Part shown: positions 9,499 to 18,233 of the stretch, one piece after another | How the letters are laid out: the number at the start of each line of letters is the position of its first letter | How positions within the stretch are numbered: position 1 is the stretch's first letter | From: Aquibacillus rhizosphaerae | GTDB lineage: Bacteria > Bacillota > Bacilli > Bacillales > Amphibacillaceae | Direction of reading: 5' to 3' | DNA: 64,000 nt | Assembly (NCBI RefSeq): GCF_030282825.1 | Contig: NZ_JASTZU010000001.1 | Location: forward strand, 1 to 64,000 | Program-made: the position numbers and the translations under genes | Notes under the pieces: generated by a model | Databases searched by the model: none | What the model was told of the DNA's origin: nothing | Seen by the model: only the letters and a program-made list of their open reading frames with translations

Positions 9499-10416
9499 TT
9501 GCGACCAGTAAGACTTCATAAAGGGGACACAATTGGAATCATTGCACCAGCAGGACCTCCTAAGGTTAATCAGTTAAAAAATGGCATCTCTTATTTACAA
9601 TCACTAGGTTTAAACGTGAAAATAGGCAAGCATGTTTTTGATACGTATGGTTATTTAGCCGGTACGGATGAGGACCGACTACATGATCTACACGAGATGT
9701 TTGCCGATCATCATATAAAAGGTATTATTTGTGCGCGAGGAGGCTATGGTACAGCCCGAATAGCATCACAAATAAATTTTGAACTTATTGCTAACAATCC
9801 GAAAATATTCTGGGGGTATAGTGATATAACTTTTTTACATACAGCGATAAGGGAAAAGACAGGACTGGTTACGTTTCATGGTCCGATGGTAAGTTCTGAT
9901 ATCGGAGAACCGGATTTTGATACATTATCTAAACATATGTTTAACCAACTTTTTAAACCAAGTCAATTAATCTATACGGAACAAATTTCTCTGTTACAAG
10001 TTATAAATGAAGGCGAAGCAGTGGGAGAATTAGTTGGTGGTAACCTTTCATTACTAATTAACACGTTAGGTACTGAATTTGAAATTGACACTAGAAATAA
10101 ATTATTAGTGATTGAAGATATAGGAGAAGAGACATATCGAATTGACGCTTTTCTCAATCAATTGAAAATGGCGGGTAAATTAAAAGACGTTAGTGGAGTA
10201 GTTGTAGGTGATTTTGGTGACACGGAAGTAAACAAAGAAACAAACTTGTTAAGTTTAGATGAGGTACTCACTCACTATTTAGCGGCTAAAGATAAACCAG
10301 TTATAAAAGGTTTTAAAATCGGGCATTGTCTTCCGAATTTTTCAATCCCATTTGGTGTAGAAGCAAAACTATCTAGTAAGGATAAGACATTACACATTTC
10401 ACCAGGAGTGTGTTGA
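9499..10416 (+). CDS. ykfA: LD-carboxypeptidase YkfA (S66)
   Basis: Cytoplasmic LD-carboxypeptidase, 305 residues, that removes the terminal D-Ala from murein tetrapeptides during recycling. Family landmarks: N-terminal GDTIGIIAPAGPP, the CARGGYGTARI turn, WGYSDITFLH, then FHGPMVSSD (nucleophile region), Glu in VIEDIGEE and His in IGHCLPNFSIPFG. These fit the Ser-Glu-His triad of peptidase family S66. TTG 9499 is preceded by AAGGAGGAG at good spacing. It is the first ykf gene and supplies substrate for YkfB and YkfC. Confidence 0.92.
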   Translation: MRPVRLHKGDTIGIIAPAGPPKVNQLKNGISYLQSLGLNVKIGKHVFDTYGYLAGTDEDRLHDLHEMFADHHIKGIICARGGYGTARIASQINFELIANNPKIFWGYSDITFLHTAIREKTGLVTFHGPMVSSDIGEPDFDTLSKHMFNQLFKPSQLIYTEQISLLQVINEGEAVGELVGGNLSLLINTLGTEFEIDTRNKLLVIEDIGEETYRIDAFLNQLKMAGKLKDVSGVVVGDFGDTEVNKETNLLSLDEVLTHYLAAKDKPVIKGFKIGHCLPNFSIPFGVEAKLSSKDKTLHISPGVC

Positions 10417-10458
10417 GTTTTAGTTTATTAAAAGCTAGGAATCAATAAAAAATTATGA

Positions 10459-10583
10459 GATGGCTAGCGTAAGGGGACTACCCGAGTCGAACATCTTTGT
10501 TGTAAAGAGCCCCACATAGATGATCGTCTTAAGCTTGTCGTGAGAGAGCAAGGCGCCTCGCACGTTTCTTATCAACTTAGTTG
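10459..10583. other. GC-richer hairpin-forming island between ykfA and ykfB
   Basis: This stretch is visibly richer in G+C than its neighbours and not coding in a convincing way. It can form a stem from GGGG (about 10473) to CCCC (about 10511) and another from CGTG to CACG around GCAAGGCGC. It looks like a remnant of a dispersed Bacillaceae repeat; that is inference, as no second copy is in the window. Confidence 0.4.
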
Positions 10584-10596
10584 GAGGATTAAAACT

Positions 10597-11676
10597 ATGA
10601 AGATTGCCAAACTAGAAACAATTCAAATGAACGTTCCATTAACAAAGCCATTCAAAACAGCATTACGAACCGTAACACAACTAGAATCTATTTTTGTAAA
10701 AATAACATGTGAAGATGGAACGATTGGATGGGGAGAAGCGCCACCTACCCATGTCATTACTGGTGATAGTTTAAAAAGTATTGATTATACAATACTAGAA
10801 ATCTTAAAGCCGGCTTTAATTGGTAAATCATTATTACATACGGAATCCTTATTTCAGACACTCCATCAACAAATTATCGGCAACAGCAGTGCAAAGGCAG
10901 CAGTAGATATGGCAATTTATGATTGTTTCGCACAACGATGTGGATTACCGCTTTACCAGTTACTTGGTGGCTATCGTAATGAATTAGAAACAGATTTTAC
11001 AGTAAGTGTAAATAGTCCAGAGGAAATGGTTGAGGATGCGCGGAAATACATTAATAATGGTTTTTCTGTTTTAAAGATAAAAGTTGGCATAGGTGATGTG
11101 ATTACGGATATTAATAGAATAAAAACTATTAGAGAATCTATCGGAAAAGACGTTATCATTCGACTAGATGCTAACCAAGGCTGGTCGCCAAAAGCTGCTG
11201 TTAAAGCCATTAAAACAATGGAAGATTTGCAGTTGGATATTGAATTGGTAGAACAACCAGTCCAAGCAGAAAATATCGAAGGTTTAAAATATGTAACGGA
11301 CCATGTAGATACACTAATTATGGCTGATGAAAGTGTGTTTTCCCTCATCGATGCTAGACGTGTTCTTGAGACAAGAAGTGCGGATTTAATTAATATAAAA
11401 CTGATGAAAGCTGGCGGTATTTATCAAGCAATGAAAATAGCTAAATTAGCTGATAGTTATGGGGTAGAATGTATGGTTGGTAGTATGATTGAAACAAAGC
11501 TAGGTATTACTGCTGCAGCTCATTTCGCTGCAAGTCAAAAGAATATTACTAGATTTGATTTTGATGCTCCGTTGATGTTGGCAAAAGATAGTGTAGATGG
11601 TGGCATTACCTACGATAAAAATAAAATTCATTTACCCAAAACATCAGGGTTAGGAATAAATAAAGTAAATTTCTAA
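10597..11676 (+). CDS. ykfB: L-Ala-D/L-Glu epimerase YkfB
   Basis: Enolase-superfamily epimerase, 359 residues, converting L-Ala-D-Glu from murein to L-Ala-L-Glu for catabolism. With the start at ATG 10597 the residues fall exactly at the known positions of the B. subtilis enzyme: Lys160 and Lys162 (LKIKVGIG), metal ligands Asp191 (RLDANQGW), Glu219 (LVEQPV) and Asp244 (MADESVF), and Lys268 (INIKLMKAGG). GGAGGA lies 8 nt before the ATG. An in-frame GTG at 10540 would put 19 residues of the GC-rich island onto the N-terminus and has no RBS. Confidence 0.96.
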   Translation: MKIAKLETIQMNVPLTKPFKTALRTVTQLESIFVKITCEDGTIGWGEAPPTHVITGDSLKSIDYTILEILKPALIGKSLLHTESLFQTLHQQIIGNSSAKAAVDMAIYDCFAQRCGLPLYQLLGGYRNELETDFTVSVNSPEEMVEDARKYINNGFSVLKIKVGIGDVITDINRIKTIRESIGKDVIIRLDANQGWSPKAAVKAIKTMEDLQLDIELVEQPVQAENIEGLKYVTDHVDTLIMADESVFSLIDARRVLETRSADLINIKLMKAGGIYQAMKIAKLADSYGVECMVGSMIETKLGITAAAHFAASQKNITRFDFDAPLMLAKDSVDGGITYDKNKIHLPKTSGLGINKVNF

Positions 11677-11697
11677 TCATAGAATGGAGGGAAAAAG

Positions 11698-13632
11698 ATG
11701 CATACGAACAACCATGATCAAATTTGGACAGTCAACGTTCCGGTAGCAACAGTTTGGACATCACCAGATTCCCCGCGCAAAATAGATTCACCAGGGATTA
11801 GTAATCCTCTTAATCTTGAAAAATGGTTACAACAACTAACCTTTGAACCAAGGCTAGCACTTTGTGATGATAATCTAGTACAGTCTCAAGTACTATTTGG
11901 TGAAGAGGTTATTGTAGAACAACAACAAGGAAATTGGAGTTTTGTAATCGTTCCAACGCAACCATCAAAAAAAGACCAGCGTGGTTACCCTGGTTGGATA
12001 CCAACAGAACAATTAAGCCACGTAACATTAGATCATAGCAAACCCGTTGTCGTAGTGACAGATAAACAAGCGCTGTTTGCAAAAGAGAAAAGTCTGCAAC
12101 AATTAACGATAAGTTACTTGACTCGACTGCCCTTATTACAACAAACAGAAAATAAAGTTTTAGTAGATAGTCCTATCGGAAGTGGTTATCTAACAAGTAG
12201 TAGTGTAACGATTTATGATTCGGTGGAGGCGATTCCTAAGCTAAGTGGTGATAGCATTGTCAAAACAGGCGAGGCTTTCCTTGGATTAGCTTACTTTTGG
12301 GGTGGAATGAGTGCTTTTGGTTATGATTGTTCCGGTTTTACCTACAACATGCATAAGGCGAACGGTTATCAAATACCGAGAGACGCCACAGACCAGGCGA
12401 CAGCTGGAGAAGAAGTCGCCTTAGATCAAATCGAAACAGGGGACTTACTATTTTTTGCATATGAACAGGGTAAAGGGAAGTTACACCATGTCGGAATATA
12501 TTATGGAGATGGATTAATGATTCATTCTCCTAAAACAGGAAAAGACATTGAAATAATTACTTTAGCGAATACGGTTTATGAGGAAGAGCTTTGTGCAGCA
12601 AGACGCTATTGGCAAAGGGCTACCATGAATAATGAAATTGCATTAAGCGTAAAACAATTAAAAAAACACTTTAATGTTGGAAAAAATCAAACATTAAAGG
12701 CAGTAGATGGCATAAATTTTGACGTATATAAAGGAGAGACATTCGGTTTAGTTGGTGAGTCAGGGTGTGGGAAGTCTACCATTGGTCGTACGATTATGGG
12801 GCTATACAACTGTACAGATGGTCAAGTCGTTTATAATAATAATAATATTCATGAACTAGATGATAAAGAATCGTTTGATTTTCGTAGAAACATGCAAATG
12901 ATATTTCAAGACCCATACGCATCACTAAACCCACGTTCGACGGTGAAAGAAGTTATTTCAGAACCGATGGAAGTTCATGGACTATACCCCAACAAAAAAG
13001 AACGTTTAGACCGCGTCTATCAATTATTAGAAGAAGTTGGTTTAAGTAGAGACCATGCGAATCGTTATCCCCATGAGTTTAGTGGTGGGCAACGTCAACG
13101 AATTGGGATCGCTAGAGCATTAGCATTAGATCCAAGTTTTATTATCGCAGATGAGCCGATATCGGCTCTTGATGTATCTGTACAAGCGCAGGTAGTCAAT
13201 CTATTAAAGAAACTACAACAGGAAAAAGGACTCACCTACTTATTTATCGCACATGATCTATCAATGGTGAAACACATTTCTGACCGTATCGGTGTTATGT
13301 ATTTAGGGAACATGGTGGAACTTACAGAGAGTAATAATTTGTATGAACAACCATTACATCCCTATACGAAAGCATTGTTATCTGCGATTCCAATTCCAGA
13401 CCCTGATATGGAGGAAGGTCGGGAAAGAATGATCTTAGAAGGAGAATTACCAAGTCCAATCAATCCACCAAGCGGCTGTGTATTTCGGACGCGTTGTCCC
13501 TTTGCGATGAAAGCATGTGCTGAAGTAAAACCAGAGTGGCAGGAAGTTGAAACAAATCACTTTGTCGCATGTCATCTATACAATGATCAAATAAAAAATA
13601 AGACACCTATAAAAGACGAAGTCTATCAATAA
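11698..13632 (+). CDS. YkfC-YkfD fusion: murein endopeptidase joined to DppF-type ATPase
   Basis: One uninterrupted 644-residue ORF replaces two usual genes. Residues 1-305 match YkfC, a gamma-D-glutamyl-diamino-acid endopeptidase: SH3-like part, then an NlpC/P60 domain with catalytic Cys in FGYDCSGF and His in [10 protein letters not shown]. No signal peptide is seen, so it acts in the cytoplasm. Residues 310-644 form a full-length DppF/OppF-type ATPase: Walker [11 protein letters not shown]-loop [11 protein letters not shown], signature [15 protein letters not shown], Walker [13 protein letters not shown]-loop IAHD and the Cys-containing C-terminal extension. The join is [11 protein letters not shown]. 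Met310 (12625) follows AAAGGG by 5 nt, so an internal start could also give a free ATPase. It supplies the second ATPase missing from dppABCDE. Confidence 0.92.
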   Translation: MHTNNHDQIWTVNVPVATVWTSPDSPRKIDSPGISNPLNLEKWLQQLTFEPRLALCDDNLVQSQVLFGEEVIVEQQQGNWSFVIVPTQPSKKDQRGYPGWIPTEQLSHVTLDHSKPVVVVTDKQALFAKEKSLQQLTISYLTRLPLLQQTENKVLVDSPIGSGYLTSSSVTIYDSVEAIPKLSGDSIVKTGEAFLGLAYFWGGMSAFGYDCSGFTYNMHKANGYQIPRDATDQATAGEEVALDQIETGDLLFFAYEQGKGKLHHVGIYYGDGLMIHSPKTGKDIEIITLANTVYEEELCAARRYWQRATMNNEIALSVKQLKKHFNVGKNQTLKAVDGINFDVYKGETFGLVGESGCGKSTIGRTIMGLYNCTDGQVVYNNNNIHELDDKESFDFRRNMQMIFQDPYASLNPRSTVKEVISEPMEVHGLYPNKKERLDRVYQLLEEVGLSRDHANRYPHEFSGGQRQRIGIARALALDPSFIIADEPISALDVSVQAQVVNLLKKLQQEKGLTYLFIAHDLSMVKHISDRIGVMYLGNMVELTESNNLYEQPLHPYTKALLSAIPIPDPDMEEGRERMILEGELPSPINPPSGCVFRTRCPFAMKACAEVKPEWQEVETNHFVACHLYNDQIKNKTPIKDEVYQ

Positions 13633-14046
13633 AAGAATAGATTCAACTAGATTTTATAGCATGCCGACGATTCGAATTGGTGTGCTGTTTCACTTGTTCG
13701 TCCAACACTTCTCTTAAAGAAACAGTCTCTACTATTGGACCTCTGTCTAAATGATTGCTTATCCACGCAAGCAAAAGAGTTATCCTTGTATTCATTAAAA
13801 GAAATCCGAAAAATAAACATAATCTGTACAACCTATTATTAATTCAGATGAACTTGTCTATCAAAAAATAATTAAATCTTCCTTAATTCTAGTTCTATTG
13901 TTTGTCTAGTCTGTATAGATTTAGTAGTAGAAGAATTAGAAACGCAAGTGAATAAGGCTTGTCCTTATAGCACGTCTTGATGCTTTTCTAAATCCTATCA
14001 TCGACTAAGCAGACCAATTCTAATAGTACTAGAGGGGAGGCCACCT
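13633..14046. other. Intergenic region upstream of spoIID
   Basis: A 414-bp gap without a convincing gene. A 62-codon minus-strand ORF is open here but lacks an RBS. The spoIID promoter (sigma-E in B. subtilis) should lie here, but I cannot place a clear -35/-10 pair. Confidence 0.4.
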
Positions 14047-15153
14047 ATGAATAGATGGAAAAAAAGTCCAACTAAAAATAAGTGGAAAAAACATGTAACA
14101 TCAAAAAAGTTTCAACAACAAGTTGAATCAAGCAGATGGAAAGCGCCAAGTATCATTATCGTAGTTAGTTTATTTTCATTAATATTGCTGGTTCCTACAT
14201 TAATTGTCTTCCCATTCATCCAAGAAGATGGAACCGAGACAGAGTCGGTTGATACAGCTCCAAAGAAAGAAGAGGTAGCAATGGAAGTAAGTGATTCTCC
14301 TTTTTCTGTGAAAGTGTTTCGAGCAAGCGAAGAGACAACAGAAGACGTACCACTAGAAGAATATGTCACAAGGGTGGTTGCTTCAGAAATGCCTGCTGAC
14401 TTTGAACTAGAAGCATTAAAAGCACAAGCGTTAGCAGCTCGAACCTATATCGTGAACTATTTGATGCATGCCAAAAAGGGTTCTTTGCCGCAAGGATCTG
14501 ATGTCACAGACACAGTCCAACACCAAGTGTATAAAGACGAGGATGAACTTAGGCAACAATGGGGAACAGATTATAATTGGAAAATAGATAAAATAAGTCG
14601 TGCTGTCTATGAAACGATGGGTGAGATTTTAACATATAATGACCAGCCAATTACACCATCCTTTTTCTCAACGAGCAATGGGTATACGGAGGACTCAGAA
14701 AACTATTGGACAAATGAATTACCTTATTTGAGAAGTGTGGCAAGTCCATGGGATGAAGACTCACCTAAGTTCTTAGATCAAAAAATATTTACTGTCTCTG
14801 AAGTGGAAAAAGCTCTTGAAATCCAAATTAGTCCAGATTCGGAAAGTTTTGAAATAAGTCGAACAGAAAGTAACCGAGTTGCTGAAATAAATTTAGCAGG
14901 ACAGAAATTCTCTGGGCGAGAAGTGAGAGAGGCTCTTGGGCTAAATTCCAGTGACTTTGAAATTACTAAAAAAAATAATCATCTTGTATTTACAACAAAA
15001 GGATATGGTCATGGTGTAGGAATGAGCCAATATGGTGCAAATGGAATGGCACAAGAAGGTAAAAACTATAAAGAAATAGCCATGTATTTTTATCAAGATA
15101 CAGAAATCAATCAAGTAAAAACAACGGCTCCAACTTTAGCTTCAGGTGAATAA
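14047..15153 (+). CDS. spoIID: Stage II sporulation protein D
   Basis: Membrane-anchored peptidoglycan lytic transglycosylase of the mother cell, part of the SpoIIDMP engulfment machine. Length is 368 residues: a basic cytoplasmic N-terminus (1-35), one membrane segment (36-57), then the SpoIID domain. The conserved VVASEMPADFELEALKAQA carries the catalytic Glu, and GYGHGVGMSQYGA is the C-terminal family signature. ATG 14047 follows AGGGGAGG. Gene order relative to spoIIQ is as in B. subtilis. The N-terminal Lys/Trp-rich stretch (MNRWKKSPTKNKWKK) is longer than I expect. Confidence 0.95.
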   Translation: MNRWKKSPTKNKWKKHVTSKKFQQQVESSRWKAPSIIIVVSLFSLILLVPTLIVFPFIQEDGTETESVDTAPKKEEVAMEVSDSPFSVKVFRASEETTEDVPLEEYVTRVVASEMPADFELEALKAQALAARTYIVNYLMHAKKGSLPQGSDVTDTVQHQVYKDEDELRQQWGTDYNWKIDKISRAVYETMGEILTYNDQPITPSFFSTSNGYTEDSENYWTNELPYLRSVASPWDEDSPKFLDQKIFTVSEVEKALEIQISPDSESFEISRTESNRVAEINLAGQKFSGREVREALGLNSSDFEITKKNNHLVFTTKGYGHGVGMSQYGANGMAQEGKNYKEIAMYFYQDTEINQVKTTAPTLASGE

Positions 15154-15162
15154 ATGTGTGCG

Positions 15163-15199
15163 AATAGAGAAGTGGAATTTCTGCTTCTCTATTTTTTTT
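15163..15199 (+). terminator. Terminator of spoIID
   Basis: AATAGAGAAG pairs with CTTCTCTATT, followed by eight T, starting about 10 nt after the spoIID stop. Confidence 0.88.
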
Positions 15200-15313
15200 C
15201 GTTTAAATACGATTTAAAAATGTTTGAATATATATACATTCGATCTGCATATTTGCCCGTTAGTTCATTATATATCTACACAAAACGTGAGCTAATGCTC
15301 GTTGTAATAGGTT

Positions 15314-15338
15314 ATATCTACATCCGGGTTGTAGATAT
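15314..15338. promoter_or_regulatory. Perfect 9-bp inverted repeat upstream of spoIIQ
   Basis: ATATCTACA and TGTAGATAT flank a 7-nt loop. A related ATATCTACAC lies at about 15271-15280. With no T run it is not a typical terminator and could be an operator or an mRNA structure. Function unknown. Confidence 0.4.
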
Positions 15339-15399
15339 GCCCAGAGAGGCGTCATAGACTCAAAATTAGAAGTCAAATCAATTAATTTATATCAAAAAT

Positions 15400-15429
15400 G
15401 TATAATATTTCAGCTTTGTCGAAAGATAA
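15400..15429 (+). promoter_or_regulatory. Candidate sigma-F promoter of spoIIQ
   Basis: GTATA at 15400-15404, a 15-nt spacer, then CGAAAGATAA at 15420-15429. This fits the sigma-F pattern GTATA-N15-GGNRANAYTW with two mismatches in the -10. spoIIQ is sigma-F dependent in B. subtilis. It lies about 73 nt before the start codon. Confidence 0.5.
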
Positions 15430-15502
15430 GTAGAAAAAAATTTCAATTTAATGTATATAATTTCCTCTTTCTGATCAGAATGATTGCTGAGGTGATGATC
15501 AA

Positions 15503-16384
15503 ATGGAGGAAAATCAGAACGTTTCAAAAAAAGGTTGGAAACGTATCTTTGGCAAGAAGTGGTTCTTTCCAGCAGTATATTTAACAATGGCTGCGTTGTT
15601 GTTAACAGCAGTACTATGGTACCAAAATCTAGATAATCAAATTCCGGAGGCAACTGAAGAGCCTCAATCAGAGTTGGAAAATGATGAATCTTTTGGTAAC
15701 CCATCAGAGTTTGATAAGGATTCTGACCCAGTTGTTAGTCAACAAGAAATAGTTAAAATGCCTGTTGCAGAGGAAAACCAAACAGAAATTGTAACAAAGT
15801 TTTATGATTATGACGCTGGTAGTGAAGATCAAGAAAAAGCACTTGTTCTATACGACAATAAATACTACCAAAGTGATGGAGTAGACTTTGCATCAGCTAA
15901 TGGTGAAAGTTTCGATGTTACTGCATCGCTAAGTGGAACAGTGACGGAAGTAAAAGAAGATCCATTACTAGGGAATCTAATCAAAATTGACCACGGAAAT
16001 GACATTTCCACTTATTATGCTAGTTTAGAGAACGTACTAGTAGAAAGTGGTGCGGAAGTAAAGCAAGGAGATGCGATTGCAACAGCAGGTCGTAACTTAT
16101 TTGGTCAAGCTAGTGGTACACATGTTCACTTTGAATTAAGAAAAAATGGTGAACCTGTTAACCCAGAAGATTACTTCAATCAGTCTATGGCTGATATAGA
16201 AGTAGAAGAGTTAGAACAAGAAGAGAAAACAGATGAAGAAACAATGCAAGAAGATCCAGAACAAGGAACATCTAGTGATAGAGAAGATGATTCTACAGAG
16301 GATGAAGACGAAGCGGATGAAGGTGCTGAAGAGGAAAATGTTAACGAAAATACAGAATCCTCAGCAGCAATGGCAAATGCGTAA
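15503..16384 (+). CDS. spoIIQ: Stage II sporulation protein Q
   Basis: Forespore membrane protein whose LytM/M23-like domain binds SpoIIIAH across the intermembrane space. Length is 293 residues: cytoplasmic tail, membrane segment (20-40), linker, LytM fold (about 120-225), then a long acidic Glu/Asp tail. The HxH motif is kept (THVHFEL), but the first zinc-ligand His is replaced in YQSDGVDFA, as in B. subtilis SpoIIQ, so the domain is probably a non-catalytic binding domain. ATG 15503 follows GAGGTGAT. The acidic C-terminal tail of about 65 residues is notable. Confidence 0.95.
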   Translation: MEENQNVSKKGWKRIFGKKWFFPAVYLTMAALLLTAVLWYQNLDNQIPEATEEPQSELENDESFGNPSEFDKDSDPVVSQQEIVKMPVAEENQTEIVTKFYDYDAGSEDQEKALVLYDNKYYQSDGVDFASANGESFDVTASLSGTVTEVKEDPLLGNLIKIDHGNDISTYYASLENVLVESGAEVKQGDAIATAGRNLFGQASGTHVHFELRKNGEPVNPEDYFNQSMADIEVEELEQEEKTDEETMQEDPEQGTSSDREDDSTEDEDEADEGAEEENVNENTESSAAMANA

Positions 16385-16401
16385 GTAACAATAGATTGTG
16401 T

Positions 16402-16433
16402 AAAAACCTTAGGATTATACCTAAGGTTTTTTA
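16402..16433 (+). terminator. Terminator of spoIIQ
   Basis: AAAAACCTTAGG pairs with CCTAAGGTTTTTT around ATTATA. It follows the spoIIQ stop and immediately precedes repeat copy 2. Confidence 0.92.
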
Positions 16434-16457
16434 CTTTAGGTTATTTTTAAAAAAATT

Positions 16458-16989
16458 GTTTATGGCAGGTAAAATATAAAGTCTGCAGTAGAGCACTGGC
16501 CCCGCTCCTCAAGCAAAATCGAACTCCCTTTCCGCAGGCACGGTTTCAGCTAACTCAGAAGAAAATCACTTCTGAGTGGATCTTCAGCTCGCACTGTTCC
16601 TGCAGGACAAGAAATGCTTCGACAGCAATACATCGCACGAAGAAAATCGATTTTTATTTTCTAGGAGTGTCGTCAATTTGCTTGATCCGCTGAAAACGGT
16701 ATCTATTTAATAATCTTTCTTGTGATGATTAAAATTTTAAATATGTTTCGTTATAGTGCATGAAATCAAGGGCTAACTACCTTTTACTTTAAAAAAAACC
16801 ATACTGAGCGAAGGCAAAATGCGAGACTCCTATGGGAAAGGAACAGTCTGAAGGCCCCACAGGGAGCGGTTTTTGCTCCCGAGGAGACTGAAGCGTTCCC
16901 CATGGAAAGCGAGTATTTTTCCGTAGCGCTGGATTAACCATTCATCTTAAATAAATTGAAAGGATGTTACGATAAACTTACTGCAAACT
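16458..16989. repeat. Dispersed ~530-bp repeat, copy 2
   Basis: Direct repeat of 791-1318, about 15.7 kb away, with scattered substitutions and a few single-base indels. The two opposed arms are both retained. Like copy 1 it begins a few tens of bases after a strong terminator. Together the copies bracket ywmB-murA-dpp-ykf-spoIID-spoIIQ. Confidence 0.85.
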
Positions 16990-17128
16990 CTATATTTACG
17001 GAGAAGCTATATAAAAATTAAGTATATGGGCATAAAAAATACTCTATTTATATAGGTGGCTCATGATTTGAATGTAACAATGTCGAAAATTATTTAAAAG
17101 TGTCGAGCGAATATTAGTATATAACTGT

Positions 17129-17160
17129 TGAATAATTATTCATTTATGAAATAATGAATA
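17129..17160. promoter_or_regulatory. Overlapping palindromes upstream of the AimR-like gene
   Basis: TGAATAATTATTCA (17129-17142) is a perfect 14-bp palindrome. Its right half is shared with a second inverted repeat, TATTCATT-N8-AATGAATA (17137-17160). Three related half-sites within 32 bp, about 40 bp before the start codon, look like an operator. The bound regulator is unknown. Confidence 0.4.
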
Positions 17161-17198
17161 GATATATTGGACGCCACTCAAGAAGAGGAGGGGGCAAC

Positions 17199-18233
17199 AT
17201 GGAAGAAAAAATACCGCATCATGATCATAAAATGATGGATGATTATAATCAAGTGAAATCAACGTTAAGTTTAAACCAATTTATTACGATGGTTAGCTTA
17301 GATAATAATGAGAAAACAGTTATCCAATTAGCGAGGCAATTTCTGATAGAATCCAAGTGTGAATCAGATTGGCGAGTTGGTATGGAATTTCTCTATATGA
17401 ATGGTTTCTACAATGACTTAAATGTATTAATAGAAAGAAATAAACATTCAGATAATCCAATTAATCGTAAGGGTGCTCAGATATACGAATTAATGATTGC
17501 GAGATTAGACCATCATTTACCTTCTCATGTTGTAATCGAGCAAGTGAACAATATTACAACCGATATACCAGAATTAAAGTGTTTAATACGGTTTCTTACC
17601 ATCTCAATTAACTTCTCTGCGCATAAGTATGACTGCCTGGGGTATTACCTTGATGAGATTAATTCGTTAATGCTTCATATTGAAAACCCTTTACTGGCAT
17701 CCCTCTATAAAGCGCGGTTAAATATGCTACTGTTTATTTATTATTGGAAACGGAATGAGTTAATATTAGCTCGAAAGCACGCATATCGTGCACTAAACCA
17801 GACATATAACTTAGAAAGAAAATCACAATTACACATCAATTTGGGATTGAGCTATATATATGATGATTATACATCGTGTGTGTATCATTTAAATGAAGCA
17901 TTAAAATTCGCTGAAATGTTCAACAATAAAAGGTTAATCCGTGCAATAAAGGATAGAAATTACCCATTTGTTTGTGCGCACTTCGGTGTCGTCGAAAATT
18001 TAAAGACTAATGATCCAAGTGAACAAGCCCATATAGAAATAGCTAAAGGTAATTTTCAAGGTGCCAAGGCAATCTTACGTGGAATAGATGAAATAACCCC
18101 ATTTCGCAAGTATTATTTGGGACTAGCCACCGGGGAAAGAGACTTATTTATAAGTTCCTATAATGATTTCATTGAAAAACGTAGTGATCACTTCTTTGCC
18201 CGTTTACCACTTCACGAACTCAAACATCATTAA
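17199..18233 (+). CDS. AimR-family peptide-receptor-like protein, no N-terminal HTH
   Basis: All-helical TPR-like protein of 344 residues. From memory it aligns along its length with AimR, the arbitrium receptor of SPbeta-group phages: the early QFITMV / ARQFL region, the ARKHAYRALNQT helix and especially the C-terminal pattern EQAHIEIAKGNFQGAKAIL ... FFARLPLHEL. AimR normally carries an HTH ahead of this; here only about 25 residues precede the repeats, with no HTH. ATG 17199 follows AGGAGG by 7 nt; ATG 17154 is in frame but lacks an RBS. The gene stands alone between spoIIQ and spoIIID, with no phage genes and no recognisable AimP peptide gene downstream. It may bind a peptide and act by protein contact like Rap proteins; that is inference. 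Confidence 0.75.
   Translation: MEEKIPHHDHKMMDDYNQVKSTLSLNQFITMVSLDNNEKTVIQLARQFLIESKCESDWRVGMEFLYMNGFYNDLNVLIERNKHSDNPINRKGAQIYELMIARLDHHLPSHVVIEQVNNITTDIPELKCLIRFLTISINFSAHKYDCLGYYLDEINSLMLHIENPLLASLYKARLNMLLFIYYWKRNELILARKHAYRALNQTYNLERKSQLHINLGLSYIYDDYTSCVYHLNEALKFAEMFNNKRLIRAIKDRNYPFVCAHFGVVENLKTNDPSEQAHIEIAKGNFQGAKAILRGIDEITPFRKYYLGLATGERDLFISSYNDFIEKRSDHFFARLPLHELKHH

Noticed and set aside
13643-13831. 62-codon minus-strand ORF between the fusion gene and spoIID
   Set aside because: No RBS before any start codon, no recognisable family, and it occupies the expected spoIID promoter region.
15154-15357. 67-codon plus-strand ORF after spoIID
   Set aside because: It begins at the spoIID stop, runs through a strong terminator hairpin and has no RBS.
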